DNA of 64,000 nucleotides from Cherax quadricarinatus (lineage: Eukaryota; Arthropoda; Malacostraca; Decapoda; Parastacidae), in NCBI RefSeq assembly GCF_038502225.1, contig NC_091325.1, forward strand, positions 32,644,514 through 32,708,513, in the 5' to 3' direction. The notes under the pieces are model-generated. The model saw only the letters and a program-made list of their open reading frames with translations, searched no databases and was not told the origin of the DNA. Shown one piece after another: positions 1 to 14,905 of the stretch (positions are counted from its first letter, which is position 1; every line of letters begins with the position of its first letter). Position numbers and translations under genes: made by a program.

Positions 1-64
1 GAAACAGAGACACTGTGAAGCAGAGACACTGGGAAGCAGAGACACCGGGAAGCAGAGACACTTT

Positions 65-352
65 GAAGCAGAGACACTTGGAAGCAGAGACACTGGGAAG
101 CAGAGACACCGGGAAGCAGAGACACCGGGAAGCAGAGTCACCGGGAAGCAGAGACACCGGGAAGCAGAGACACCGGGAAGCAGAGACACCGGGAAGCAGA
201 GACACTGGGAAGCAGAGACACTGAGAAGCAGAGACACCGGGAAGCAGAGACACAGGGAACCAGAGACACCGGGAAGCAGAGACACTGGGAAGCAGAGCCA
301 CTGGGAAGCAGAGACACTGGGAAGCAGAGACACTGGGAAGCAGATACACTGG
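65..352 (+). repeat. Higher-order block of the 16-bp array (first copy)
   Basis: Inside the array a set of variant units keeps fixed spacing: a unit preceded by TTT (TTTGAAGC), a GAACCAG unit exactly 192 bp (12 units) later, a GAGCCAC unit 224 bp (14 units) later and an AGATACAC unit 272 bp (17 units) later. In this copy the anchors are at 65, 257, 289 and 337. The run between them is mostly C-ending units. The 224-bp spacing recurs from anchors at 8,485, 9,431, 10,471, 13,779, 14,627, 15,699, 16,291, 17,603, 18,083, 19,955 and 22,729. This block is therefore an evolved higher-order unit copied within the array. Confidence 0.85.
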
Positions 353-3300
353 GAAGCAGAGACACTGGGAAGCAGAGACACTGGGAAGCAGAGACACTGG
401 GAAGCAGAGACACTGGGAAGCAGAGACACTGGGAAGCAGAGACACTGGGAAGCAGAGACACTGGGAAGCAGAGACACTGGGAAGCAGAGACACTGGGAAG
501 CAGAGACACTGGGAAGCAGAGACACTGGGAAGCAGAGACACTGGGAAGCAGAGACACTGGGAAGCAGAGACACTGGGAAGCAGAGACACTGGGAAGCAGA
601 GACACTGGGAAGCAGAGACACTGGGAAGCAGAGACACTGGGAAGCAGAGACACTGGGAAGCAGAGACACTGGGAAGCAGAGACACTGGGAAGCAGAGACA
701 CTGGGAAGCAGAGACACTGGGAAGCAGAGACACTGGGAAGCAGAGACACTGGGAAGCAGAGACACTGGGAAGCAGAGACACCGGGAAGCAGAGACACTGG
801 GAAGCAGAGACACTGGGAAGCAGAGACACTGGGAAGCAGAGACACTGGGAAGCAGAGACACTGGGAAGCAGAGACACTGGGAAGCAGAGACACTGGGAAG
901 CAGAGACACCGGGAAGCAGAGACACTGGGAAGCAGAGACACTGGGAAGCAGAGACACCGGGAAGCAGAGACACTGGGCAGAGACACCGTGAAGCAGAGAC
1001 ACCGGGAAGCAGAGACACCGGGAAGCAGAGACACTTTGAAGCAGAGACACTGGGAAGCAGAGACACTGGGAAGCAGAGACACCGGGAAGCAGAGACACCG
1101 GGAAGCAGAGACACCGGGAAGCAGAGACACCGGGAAGCAGAGACACCGGGAACCAGAGACACCGGGAAGCAGAGACACTGGGAAGCAGAGACACTGGGAA
1201 GCAGAGACACCGGGAAGCAGAGACACCGGGAACCAGAGACACCGGGAAGCAGAGACACTGGGAAGCAGAGACACTGGGAAGCAGAGACACTGGGAAGCAG
1301 AGACACTGGGAAGCAGAGACACTGGGAAGCAGAGACACTGGGAAGCAGAGACACTGGGAAGCAGAGACACTGGGAAGCAGAGACACTGGGAAGCAGAGAC
1401 ACTGGGAAGCAGAGACACTGGGAAGCAGAGACACTGGGAAGCAGAGACACTGGGAAGCAGAGACACTGGGAAGCAGAGACACTGGGAAGCAGAGACACTG
1501 GGAAGCAGAGACACTGGGAAGCAGAGACACTGGGAAGCAGAGACACTGGGAAGCAGAGACACTGGGAAGCAGAGACACTGGGAAGCAGAGACACTGGGAA
1601 GCAGAGACACTGGGAAGCAGAGACACTGGGAAGCAGAGACACCGGGAAGCAGAGACACCGGGAAGCAGAGACACTGGGAAGCAGAGACACTGGGAAGCAG
1701 AGACACTGGGAAGCAGAGACACTGGGAAGCAGAGACACCGGGAAGCAGAGACACTGGGAAGCAGAGACACCGGGAAGCAGAGACACTGGAGAGCAGAGAC
1801 ACTGGGAAGCAGAGACACTGGGAAGCAGAGACACCGTGAAGCAGAGACACTGGGAAGCAGAGACACTGGGAAGCAGAGACACTGGGAAGCAGAGACACTG
1901 GGAAGCAGAGACACCGGGAAGCAGAGACACCGGGAAGCAGAGACACCGGGAAGCAGAGACATCGGAAAGCAGAGACACTGGGAAGCAGAGACACTGGGAA
2001 GCAGAGACACTGGGAAGCAGAGACACTGGGAAGCAGAGACACTGGGAAGCAGAGACACTGGGAAGCAGAGACACTGGGAAGCAGAGACACTGGGAAGCAG
2101 AGACACTGGGAAGCAGAGACACTGGGAAGCATAGACACTGGGAACACTGCAGAGACACTGGGAAGCAGAGACACTGGGAAGCAGAGACACTGGGAAGCAG
2201 AGACACTGGGAAGCAGAGACACTGGGAAGCAGAGACACTGGGAAGCAGAGACACTGGGAAGCAGAGACACTGGGAAGCAGAGACACTGGGAAGCAGAGAC
2301 ACTGGGAAGCAGAGACACTGGGAAGCAGAGACACTGGGAAGCAGAGACACTGGGAAGCAGAGACACTGGGAAGCAGAGACACTGGGAAGCAGAGACACTG
2401 GGAAGCAGAGACACCGGGAAGCAGAGACACTGGGAAGCAGAGACACCGGGAAGCAGAGACACTGGGAAGCAGAGACACCGGGAAGCAGAGAAGCAGAGAC
2501 ACTGGGAAGCAGAGACACTGGGAAGCAGAGACACTGGGAAGCAGAGACACTGGGAAGCAGAGACACTGGGAAGCAGAGACACTGGGAAGCAGAGACACTG
2601 GGAAGCAGAGACACTGGGAAGCAGAGACACTGGGAAGCAGAGACACTGGGAAGCAGAGACACTGGGAAGCAGAGACACTGGGAAGCAGAGACACTGGGAA
2701 GCAGAGACACTGGGAAGCAGAGACACTGGGAAGCAGAGACACTGGGAAGCAGAGACACTGGGAAGCAGAGACACTGGGAAGCAGAGACACTGGGAAGCAG
2801 AGACACTGGGAAGCAGAGACACGGGAAGCAGAGACACCGGGAAGCAGAGACACCGGGAAGCAGAGACACCGGGAAGCAGAGACACCGGGAAGCAGAGACA
2901 CTTTGAAGCAGAGACACTGGGAAGCAGAGACACTGGGAAGCAGAGACACAGGGAAGCAGAGACACCGGGAAGCAGAGACACCGGGAAGCAGAGACACCGG
3001 GAAGCAGAGACACTGGGAAGCAGAGACACTGGGAAGCAGAGACACTGGGAAGCAGAGACACTGGGAAGCAGAGACACCGGGAAGCAGAGACACTGGGAAG
3101 CAGAGACACTGGGAAGCAGAGACACTGGGAAGCAGAGACACTGGGAAACAGAGGGAAGCAGAGACACTGGGAAGCAGAGACACTGGGAAGCAGAGACACT
3201 GGGAAGCAGAGACACTGGGAAGCAGAGACACTGGGAAGCAGAGACACTGGGAAGCAGAGACACTGGGAAGCAGAGACACTGGGAAGCAGAGACACTGGGA

Positions 3301-4971
3301 AGCAGAGACACCGGGAAGCAGAGACACCGGGAAGCAGAGACACTGGGAAGCAGAGACACTGGGAAGCAGAGACACCGGGAAGCAGAGACACTGGGAAGAA
3401 GAGACACTGGGAAGCAGAGACACTGGGCAGAGACACTGAAGAGAGACACTGGGAAGCAGAGACACTGGGAAGCAGAGACACTGGGAAGCAGAGACACTGG
3501 GAAGCAGAGACACTGGGAAGCAGAGACACTGGGAAGCAGAGACACTGGGAAGCAGAGACACTGGGAAGCAGAGACACTGGGAAGCAGAGACACTGGGAAG
3601 CAGAGACACTGGGAAGCAGAGACACTGGGAAGCAGAGACACTGGGAAGCAGAGACACTGGGAAGCAGAGACACTGGGAAGCAGAGACACTGGGAAGCAGA
3701 GACACTGGGAAGCAGAGACACTGGGAAGCAGACACACTGGGAAGCAGAGACACTGGGAAACAGAGACACTGGGAAGCAGAGACACTGGGAAGCAGAGACA
3801 CCGGGAAGCAGAGACACTGGGAAGCAGAGACACCGGGAAGCAGAGACACTGGGAAGCAGAGACACTGGGAAGCAGAGACACTGGGAAGCAGAGACACTGG
3901 GAAGCAGAGACACCGGGAAGCAGAGACACTGGGAAGCAGAGACACTGGGAAGCAGAGACACCGGGAAGCAGAGACACTGGGAAGCAGAGACACCGGGAAG
4001 CAGAGACAACGGGAAGCAGAGACACTGTGAAGCAGAGACACCGGGAAGCAGAGACACCGGGAAGCAGAGACACCGGGAAGCAGAGACACTTTGAAGCAGA
4101 GACACTGGGAAGCAGAGACACTGGGAAGCAGAGACACCGGGAAGCAGAGACACCGGGAAGCAGAGACACCGGGAAGCAGAGACACCGGGAAGCAGAGACA
4201 CCGGGAAGCAGAGACACCGGGAAGCAGAGACACTGGGAAGCAGAGACACTGAGAAGCAGATACACCGGGAAGCAGAGACACCGGGAAGCAGAGACACCGG
4301 GAAGCAGAGCAGGGAAGCAGAGACACTGGGAAGCAGAGACACTGGGAAGCAGAGACACTGGGAAGCAGAGACACTGGGAAGCAGAGACACTGGGAAGCAG
4401 AGACACTGGGAAGCACTGGGAAGCAGAGACACTGGGAAGCAGAGACACTGGGAAGCAGAGACACTGGGAAGCAGAGACACTGGGAAGCAGAGACACTGGG
4501 AAGCAGAGACACTGGGAAGCAGAGACACTGGGAAGCAGAGACACTGGGAAGCAGAGACACTGGGAAGCAGAGACACTGGGAAGCAGAGACACTGGGAAGC
4601 AGAGACACTGGGAAGCAGAGACACTGGGAAGCAGAGACACTGGGAAGCAGAGACACCGGGAAGCAGAGACACCGGGAAGCAGAGACACCGGGAAGCAGAG
4701 ACACCGGGAAGCAGAGACACCGGGAAGCAGAGACACTGGGAAGCAGAGACACTGGGAAGCAGAGACACTGGGAAGCAGAGACACCGGGAAGCAGAGACAC
4801 TGGGAAGCAGAGACACCGGGAAGCAGAGACACCGGGAAGCAGAGACACCGGGAAGCAGAGACACCGGGAAGCAGGGACACTGGGAAGCAGAGACACTGAG
4901 AAGCAGAGACACCGGGAAGCAGAGACACCGGGAAGCAGAGACACCGGGAAGCAGAGACACTGGGAAGCAGA

Positions 4972-5070
4972 GCCACCGGGAAGCTTAGACACTGGGAAGC
5001 AGAGACACTGAGAAGCAGATACACTGGGAAGCAGAGACACTGGGAAGCAGAGACACTGAGAAGCAGAAAC
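4972..5070 (+). repeat. Array variant block carrying AAGCTT
   Basis: A GAGCCACC unit is followed by GGGAAGCTTAGAC, creating a HindIII-type AAGCTT at 4,981. The same pair occurs with AAGCTT at 6,117, 16,532 and 20,196. In at least the 20,196 and 16,532 copies it sits in the GAGCC position of the higher-order block, so it is a sub-lineage of that block. Confidence 0.75.
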
Positions 5071-8000
5071 ACCGGGAAGCAGAGACACTGGGAAGCAGAG
5101 ACACTGGGAAGCAGAGACACTGGGAAGCAGAGACACCGGGAAGCAGAGACACCGGGAAGCAGGGACACCGGGAAGCAGACACACCGGGAAGTAGAGACAC
5201 CGGGAAGCAGAGACACCGGGAAGCAGAGACACTGGGAAGCAGAGACACTGGGAAGCAGAGACACAGGGAAGCAGAGACACTGGGAAGCAGAGACACTGGG
5301 AAGCAGAGACACTGGGAAGCAGAGACACTGGGAAGCAGAGACACTGGGAAGCAGAGACACTGGGAAGCAGAGACACTGGGAAGCAGAGACACCGGGAAGC
5401 AGAGACACTGGGAAGCAGAGACACTGGGAAGCAGAGACACTGGGAAGCAGAGACACTGGGAAGCAGAGACACTGGGAAGCAGAGACACTGGGAAGCAGAG
5501 ACACTGGGAAGCAGAGACACTGGGAAGCAGAGACACTGGGAAGCAGAGACACCGGGAAGCAGAGACACTGGGAAGCAGAGACACTGGGAAGCAGAGACAC
5601 TGGGAAGCAGAGACACTGGGAAGCAGAGACACTGGGAAGCAGAGACACCGGGAAGCAGAGACACTGGGAAGCAGAGACACCGGGAAGCAGAGACACTGGG
5701 AAGCAGAGACACCGGGAAGCAGAGACACTGGGAAGCAGAGACACTGGGAAGCAGAGACACTGGGAAGCAGAGACACTGGGAAGCAGAGACACTGGGAAGC
5801 AGAGACACTGGGAAGCAGAGACACTGGGAAGCAGAGACACTGGGAAGCAGAGACACTGGGAAGCAGAGACACTGGGAAGCAGAGACACTGGGAAGCAGAG
5901 ACACTGGGAAGCAGAGACACCGGGAAGCAGAGACACCGGGAAGCAGAGACACCGGGAAGCAGAGACACCGGGAAGCAGAGACACCGGGAAGCAGAGACAC
6001 CGGGAAGCAGAGACACTGGGAAGCAGAGACACTGAGAAGCAGAGACACCGGGAAGCAGAGACACCGGGAAGCAGAGACACCGGGAAGCAGAGACACTGGG
6101 AAGCAGAGCCACCGGGAAGCTTAGACACTGGGAAGCAGAGACACTGGAAGCAGATACACTGGGAAGCAGAGACACTGGGAAGCAGAGACACTGGGAAGCA
6201 GAGACACCGGGAAGCAGAGACACTGGGAAGCAGAGACACTGGGAAGCAGGGAAGCAGAGACACCGGGAACCAGAGACACCGGGAAGCAGAGACACCGTGA
6301 ACCAGACACACCGGGACACACCGGGAAGCAGAGACACAGGTAAGCAGAGACACTGTGAAGCAGAGACACCGGGAAGCAGAGACAACGGGAAGCAGAGACA
6401 CTGGGAAGCAGAGACACTGGGAAGCAGAGACACTGGGAAGCAGATACACTGGGAAGCAGAGACACTGGGAAGCAGAGACACTGGGACACTGGGAAGCAGA
6501 GACACTGGGAAGCAGAGACACTGGGAAGCAGAGACACTGGGAAGCAGAGACACTGGGAAGCAGAGACACTGGGAAGCAGAGACACTGGGAAGCAGAGACA
6601 CTGGGAAGCAGAGACACTGGGAAGCAGAGACACTGGGAAGCAGAGACACTGGGAAGCAGAGACACTGGGAAGCAGAGACACCGGGAAGCAGAGACACTGG
6701 GAAGCAGAGACACTGGGAAGCAGAGACACTGGGAAGCAGAGACACTGGGAAGCAGAGACACTGGGAAGCAGAGACACTGGGAAGCAGAGACACTGGGAAG
6801 CAGAGACACTGGGAAGCAGAGACACTGGGAAGCAGAGACACTGGGAAGCAGAGACACTGGGAAGCAGAGACACTGGGAAGCAGAGACACTGGGACGCAGA
6901 GACACTGGGAAGAGACAGAAGAGAGACACTGGGAAGCAGAGACACTGGGAAGCAGAGACACTGGGAAGCAGAGACACTGGGAAACAGAGACACTGGGAAG
7001 CAGAGACACTGGGAAGCAGAGACACTGGGAAGTAGAGACACTGGGAAGCAGAGACACTGGGAAGCAGAGACACTGGGAAGCAGAGACACTGGGAAGCAGA
7101 GACACTGGGAAGCAGAGACACTGGGAAGCAGAGACACTGGGAAGCAGAGACACTGGGAAGCAGAGACACTGGGAAGCAGAGACACTGGGAAGCAGAGACA
7201 CTGGGAAGCAGAGACACTGGGAAGCAGAGACACTGGGAAGCAGAGACACCGGGAAGCAGAGACACTGGGAAGCAGAGACACTGGGAAGCAGAGACACTGG
7301 GAAGCAGAGACACCGGGAAGCAGAGACACTGGGAAGCAGAGACACTGGGAAGCAGAGACACCGGGAAGCAGAGACACCGGGAAGCAGAGACACCGGGAAG
7401 CAGAGACACCGGGAAGCAGAGACACTGGGAAGCAGAGACACTGGGAAGCAGAGACACCGGGAAGCAGAGACACCGGGAAGCAGAGACACCGGGAAGCAGA
7501 GACACCGGGAAGCAGAGACACCGGGAAGCAGAGACACTGGGAAGCAGAGACACTGAGAAGCAGAGACACCGGGAAGCAGAGACACCGGGAACCAGAGACA
7601 CCGGGAAGCAGAGACACTGGGAAGCAGAGCCACTGGGAAGCAGAGACACTGGGAAGCAGAGACACTGAGAAGCAGATACACTGGGAAGCAGAGACACTGG
7701 GAAGCAGAGACACTGGGAAGCAGACACACTGGGAAGCAGAGACACTGGGAAGCAGAGACACTGGGAAGCAGAGACACTGGGAAGCAGAGACACTGGGAAG
7801 CAGAGACACTGGGAAGCAGAGACACCAGAAAGCAGAGACACCAGAAAGCAGAGACACCGGGAAGCAGAGACACCGGGAAGCAGAGACACCGGGAAGCAGA
7901 GACACCGGGAAGCAGAGACACTGGGAAGCAGAGACACTGGGAAGCAGAGACACTGGGAAGCAGAGACACTGGGAAGCAGAGACACTGGGAAGCAGAGACA

Positions 8001-11000
8001 CTGGGAAGCAGAGACACTGGGAAGCAGAGACACTGGGAAGCAGAGACACTGGGAAGCAGAGACACTGGGAAGCAGAGACACCGGGAAGCAGAGACACTGG
8101 GAAGCAGAGACACTGGGAAGCAGAGACACTGGGAAGCAGAGACACCGGGAAGCAGAGACACTGGGAAGCAGAGACACTGGGAAGCAGAGACACTGGGAAG
8201 CAGAGACACTGGGAAGCAGAGACACCGGGAAGCAGAGACACCGGGAAGCAGAGACACTGGGAAGCAGAGACACTGGGAAGCAGAGACACTGGGAAGCAGA
8301 GACACTGGGAAGCAGAGACACTGGGAAGCAGAGACACTGGGAAGCAGAGACACTGGGAAGCAGAGACACTGGGAAGCAGAGACACTGGGAAGCAGAGACA
8401 CTGGGAAGCAGAGACACTGGGAAGCAGAGACACCGGGAAGCAGAGACACCGGGAAGCAGAGACACCGGGAAGCAGAGACACTTTGAAGCAGAGACACTGG
8501 GAAGCAGAGACACTGGGAAGCAGAGACACCGGGAAGCAGAGACACCGGGAAGCAGAGACACCGGGAAGCAGAGACACCGGGAAGCAGAGACACCGGGAAG
8601 CAGAGACACCGGGAAGCAGCGACACTGGGAAGCAGAGACACTGAGAAGCAGAGACACCGGGAAGCAGAGACACCGGGAACCAGAGACACCGGGAAGCAGA
8701 GACACTGGGAAGCAGAGCCACTGGGAAGCAAACCCACTGGGAAGCAGAGACACTGGGAAGCAGATACACTGGGAAGCAGAGACACTGGGAAGCAGAGACA
8801 CTGGGAAGCAGAGACACTGGGAAGCAGAGACACTGGGAAGCAGAGACACTGGGAAGCAGAGACACTGGGAAGCAGAGACACTGGGAAGCAGAGACACTGG
8901 GAAGCAGAGACACTGGGAAGCAGAGACACTGGGAAGCAGAGACACTGGGAAGCAGAGACACTGGGAAGCAGAGACACCGGGAAGCAGAGACACTGGGAAG
9001 CAGAGACACTGGCAGAGACACCGGGAAGCAGAGACACCGGGAAGCAGAGACACTGGGAAGCAGAGACACTGGGAAGCAGGGAAGCAGAGACACTGGGAAG
9101 CAGAGACACTGGGAAGCAGAGACACCGGGAAGCAGAGACACCGGGAAGCAGAGACACCGGGAAGCAGAGACACCGGGAAGCAGAGACACTGGGAAGCAGA
9201 GACACTGAAGCAGAGACACTGGGAAGCAGAGACACTGGGAAGCAGAGACACTGGGAAGCAGAGACACTGGGAAGCAGAGACACTGGGAAGCAGAGACACT
9301 GGGAAGCAGAGACACTGGGAAGCAGAGACACTGGGAAGCAGAGACACTGGGAAGCAGAGACACTGAGAAGCAGAGACACCGGGAAGCAGAGGCACGGGGA
9401 AGCAGAGACACCGGGAAGCAGAGGCACTTTGAAGCAGAGACACTGGGAAGCAGAGACACTGGGAAGCAGAGACACCGGGAAGCAGAGACACCGGGAAGCA
9501 GAGACACCGGGAAGCAGAGACACCGGGAAGCAGAGACACCGGGAAGCAGAGACACCGGGAAGCAGAGACACCGGGAAGCAGAGACACTGAGAAGCAGAGA
9601 CACCGGGAAGCAGAGACACCGGGAACCAGAGACACCGGGAAGCAGAGACACTGGGAAGCAGAGCCACTGGGAAGCAGAGACACTGGGAAGCAGAGACACT
9701 GGGAAGCAGATACACTGGGAAGCAGAGACACTGGGAAGCAGAGACACTGGGAAGCAGAGACACTGGGAAGCAGAGACACTGGGAAGCAGAGACACTGGGA
9801 AGCAGAGACACTGGGAAGTAGAGACACTGGGAAGCAGAGACACTGGGAAGCAGAGACACTGGGAAGCAGAGACACTGGGAAGCAGAGACACTGGGAAGCA
9901 TAGACACTGGGAAGCAGAGACACTGGGAAGAAGAGACACCGGGAAGCAGAGACACTGGGAAGCAGAGACACTGGGAAGCAGAGACACTGGGAAGCAGAGA
10001 CACTGGGAAGCAGAGACACTGGGAAGCAGAGACACTGGGAAGCAGAGACACTGGGAAGCAGAGACACTGGGAAGCAGAGACACTGGGAAGCAGAGACACT
10101 GGGAAGCAGAGACACTGGGAAGCAGAGACACTGGGAAGCAGAGACACTGGGAAGCAGAGACACTGGGAAGCAGAGACACTGGGAAGCAGAGACACTGGGA
10201 AGCAGAGACACTGGGAAGCAGAGACACTGGGAAGCAGAGACACTGGGAAGCAGAGACACTGGGAAGCAGAGACACTGGGAAGCAGAGACACCGGGAAGCA
10301 GAGACACTGGGAAGCAGAGACACTGGGAAGCAGAGACACCGGGAAGCAGAGACACTGGGAAGCAGAGACACCGGGAAGCAGAGACAACGGGAAGCAGAGA
10401 CACTGTGAAGCAGAGACACCGGGAAGCAGAGACACCGGGAAGCAGAGACACCGGGAAGCAGAGACACTTTGAAGCAGAGACACTGGGAAGCAGAGACACT
10501 GGGAAGCAGAGACACCGGGAAGCAGAGACACCGGGAAGCAGAGACACCGGGAAGCAGAGACACCGGGAAGCAGAGACACCGGGAAGCAGAGACACCGGGA
10601 AGCAGGGACACTGGGAAGCAGGGACACTGAGAAGCAGAGACACCGGGAAGCAGAGACACCGGGAACCAGAGACACCGGGAAGCAGAGACACTGGGAAGCA
10701 GAGCCACTGGGAAGCAGAGACACTGGGAAGCAGAGACACTGAGAAGCAGATACACTGGGAAGCAGAGACACTGGGAAGCAGAGACACTGGGAAGCAGAGA
10801 CACTGGGAAGCAGAGACACTGGGAAGCAGAGACACTGGGAAGCAGAGACACTGGGAAGCAGAGACACTGGGAAGCAGAGACACTGGGAAGCAGAGACACT
10901 GGGAAGCAGAGACACTGGGAAGCAGAGACACTGGGAAGCAGAGACACTGGGAAGCAGAGACACTGGGAAGCAGAGACACTGGGAAGCAGAGACACTGGGA

Positions 11001-14000
11001 AGCAGAGACACTGGGAAGCAGAGACACTGGGAAGCAGAGACACTGGGAAGCAGAGACACTGGGAAGCAGAGACACTGGGAAGCAGAGACACTGGGAAGCA
11101 GAGACACTGGGAAGCAGAGACACCGGGAAGCAGAGACACTGGGAAGCAGAGACACTGGGAAGCAGAGACACTGGGAAGCAGAGACACTGGGAAGCAGAGA
11201 CACTGGGAAGCAGAGACACTGGGAAGCAGAGACACTGGGAAGCAGAGACACTGGGAAGCAGAGACACTGGGAAGCAGAGACACTGGGAAGCAGAGACACT
11301 GGGAAGCAGAGACACTGGGAAGCAGAGACACTGGGAAGCAGAGACACTGGGAAGCAGAGACACTGGGAAGCAGAGACACTGGGAAGCAGAGACACTGGGA
11401 AGCAGAGACACTGGGAAGCAGAGACACCGGGAAGCAGAGACACTGGGAAGCAGAGACACTGGGAAGCAGAGACACTGGGAAGCAGAGACACTGGGAAGCA
11501 GAGACACTGGGAAGCAGAGACACTGGGAAGCAGAGACACTGGGAAGCAGAGACACTGGGAAGCAGAGACACTGGGAAGCAGAGACACTGGGAAGCAGAGA
11601 CACTGGGAAGCAGAGACACTGGGAAGCAGAGACACTGGGAAGCAGAGACACTGGGAAGCAGAGACACTGGGAAGCAGAGACACCGGAAAGCAGAGACACT
11701 GGGAAGCAGAGACACTGGGAAGCAGAGACATTGGGAAGCAGACACACTGGGAAGCAGAGACACTGGGAAACAGAGACACTGGGAAGCAGAGACACTGGGA
11801 AGCAGAGACACCGGGAAGCAGAGACACCGGGAAGCAGAGACACCGGGAAGCAGAGACACCGGGAAGCAGAGACACCGGGAAGCAGAGACACCGGGAAGCA
11901 GAGACACCGGGAAGCAGAGACACTGGGAAGCAGAGACACCGGGAAGCAGAGACACCGGGAAGCAGAGACACCGGGAAGCAGAGACACTGGGAAGCAGAGA
12001 CACTGGGAAGCAGAGACACTGGGAAGCAGAGACACTGGGAAGCAGAGACACTGGGAAGCAGAGACACTGGGAAGCAGAGACACTGGGAAGCAGAGACACT
12101 GGGAAGAAGAGACACTGGGAAGCAGAGACACTGGGAAGCAGAGACACTGGGAAGCAGAGACACTGGGAAGCAGAGACACTGGGAAGCAGAGACACTGGGA
12201 AGCAGAGAGACACTGGGAAGCAGAGACACTGGGAAGAAGAGACACCGTGAAGCAGAGACACCGGGAAGCAGAGACACCGGGAAGCAGAGACACCGGGAAG
12301 CAGAGACACTGGGAAGCAGAGACACCGGGAAGCAGAGACACCGGGAAGCAGAGACACCGGGAAGCAGAGACACCGGGAAGCAGAGACACCGGGAAGCAGA
12401 GACACCGGGAAGCAGAGACACCGGGAAGCAGAGACACTGGGAAGCAGAGACACTGGGAAGCAGAGACACTGGGAAGCAGAGACACTGGGAAGCAGAGACA
12501 CTGGGAAGCAGAGACACTGGGAAGCAGAGACACTGGGAAGCAGAGACACTGGGAAGCAGAGACACTGGGAAGCAGAGACACTGGGAAGCAGAGACACTGG
12601 GAAGCAGAGACACTGGGAAGCAGAGACACTGGGAAGCAGAGACACCGGGAAGCAGAGACACTGGGAAGCAGAGACACTGGGAAGCAGAGACACTGGGAAG
12701 CAGAGACACCGGGAAGCAGAGACACCGGGAAGCAGAGACACCGGGAAGCAGAGACACCGGGAAGCAGAGACACCGGGAAGCAGAGACACCGGGAAGCAGA
12801 GACACTGGGAAGCAGAGACACTGGGAAGCAGAGACACCGGGAAGCAGAGACACTGGGAAGCAGAGACACCGGGAAGCAGAGACACTGGGAAGCAGAGACA
12901 CTGGGAAGCAGAGACACTGGGAAGCAGAGACACTGGGAAGCAGAGACACTGGGAAGCAGAGACACTGGGAAGCAGAGACACTGGGAAGCAGAGACACTGG
13001 GAAGCAGATACACTGGGAAGCAGAGACACTGGGAAGCAGAGACACTGGGAAGCAGAGACACTGGGAAGCAGAGACACTGGGAAGCAGAGACACTGGGAAG
13101 CAGAGACACTGGGAAGCAGAGACACTGGGAAGCAGAGACACTGGGAAGCAGAGACACTGGGAAGCAGAGACACCGGGAAGCAGAGACACTGGGAAGCAGA
13201 GACACCGGGAAGCAGAGACACTGGGAAGCAGAGACACTGGGAAGCAGAGACACCGGGAAGCAGAGACACTGGGAAGCAGAGACACTGGGAAGCAGAGACA
13301 CTGGGAAGCAGAGACACTGGGAAGCAGAGACACTGGGAAGCAGAGACACTGGGAAGCAGAGACACTGGGAAGCAGAGACACTGGGAAGCAGAGACACTGG
13401 GAAGCAGAGACACTGGGAAGCAGAGACACTGGGAAGCAGAGACACTGGGAAGCAGAGACACTGGGAAGCAGAGACACTGGGAAGCAGAGACACTGGGAAG
13501 CAGAGACACTGGGAAGCAGAGACACTGGGAAGCAGAGACTCTGGGAAGCTGAGACACTGGGAAGCAGAGACACTGGGAAGCAGAGACACTGGGAAGCAGG
13601 GGGAAGCAGAGACACTGGGAAGCAGAGACACTGGGAAGCAGAGACACCGGGAAGCAGAGACACTGGGAAGCAGAGACACTGGGAAGCAGAGACACTGGGA
13701 AGCAGAGACACTGGGAAGCAGAGACACTGGGAAGCAGAGACACTGGGAAGCAGAGACACCGGGAAGCAGAGACACTTTGAAGCAGAGACACTGGGAAGCA
13801 GAGACACTGGGAAGCAGAGACACCGGGAAGCAGAGACACCGGGAAGCAGAGACACCGGGAAGCAGAGACACCGGGAAGCAGAGACACCGGGAAGCAGAGA
13901 CACCGGGAAGCAGGGACACTGGGAAGCAGGGACACTGAGAAGCAGAGACACCGGGAAGCAGAGACACCGGGAACCAGAGACACCGGGAAGCAGAGACACT

Positions 14001-14561
14001 GGGAAGCAGAGCCACTGGGAAGCAGAGACACTGGGAAGCAGAGACACTGGGAAGCAGATACACTGGGAAGCAGAGACACTGGGAAGCAGAGACACTGGGA
14101 AGCAGAGACACTGGGAAGCAGAGACACTGGGAAGCAGAGACACTGGGAAGCAGAGACACTGGGAAGCAGAGACACTGGGAAGCAGAGACACTGGGAAGCA
14201 GAGACACTGGGAAGCAGAGACACTGGGAAGCAGAGACACCAGAAAGCAGAGACACCAGAAAGCAGAGACACCGGGAAGCAGAGACACGGGGAAGCAGAGA
14301 CACTGGGAAGCAGAGACACCGGGAAGCAGAGACACCGGGAAGCAGAGACACCGGGAAGCAGAGACACCGGGAAGCAGAGACACTGGGAAGCAGAGACACT
14401 GGGAAGCAGAGACACTGGGAAGCAGAGACACTGGGAAGCAGAGACACTGGGAAGCAGAGACACTGGGAAGCAGAGACACCGGGAAGCAGAGACACTGGGA
14501 AGCAGAGACACTGGGAAGCAGAGACACTGGGAAGCAGAGACACTGGGAAGCAGAGACACTG

Positions 14562-14905
14562 GGAAACAGAGACACTGTGAAGCAGAGACACTGGGAAGCA
14601 GAGACACCGGGAAGCAGAGACACTTTGAAGCAGAGACACTGGGAAGCAGAGACACTGGGAAGCAGAGACACCGGGAAGCAGAGACACCGGGAAGCAGAGT
14701 CACCGGGAAGCAGAGACACCGGGAAGCAGAGACACCGGGAAGCAGAGACACCGGGAAGCAGAGACACTGGGAAGCAGAGACACTGAGAAGCAGAGACACC
14801 GGGAAGCAGAGACACAGGGAACCAGAGACACCGGGAAGCAGAGACACTGGGAAGCAGAGCCACTGGGAAGCAGAGACACTGGGAAGCAGAGACACTGGGA
14901 AGCAG
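14562..14905 (+). repeat. Distant near-duplicate of the array start (1-343)
   Basis: This interval repeats the variant order of 1-343, including a GAGTCACC unit seen at about 137 and 14,699 and the CACAGGGAACCAG unit. It lies about 14.56 kb away in the same array, which points to a segmental copy event rather than unit-by-unit slippage. Confidence 0.7.
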
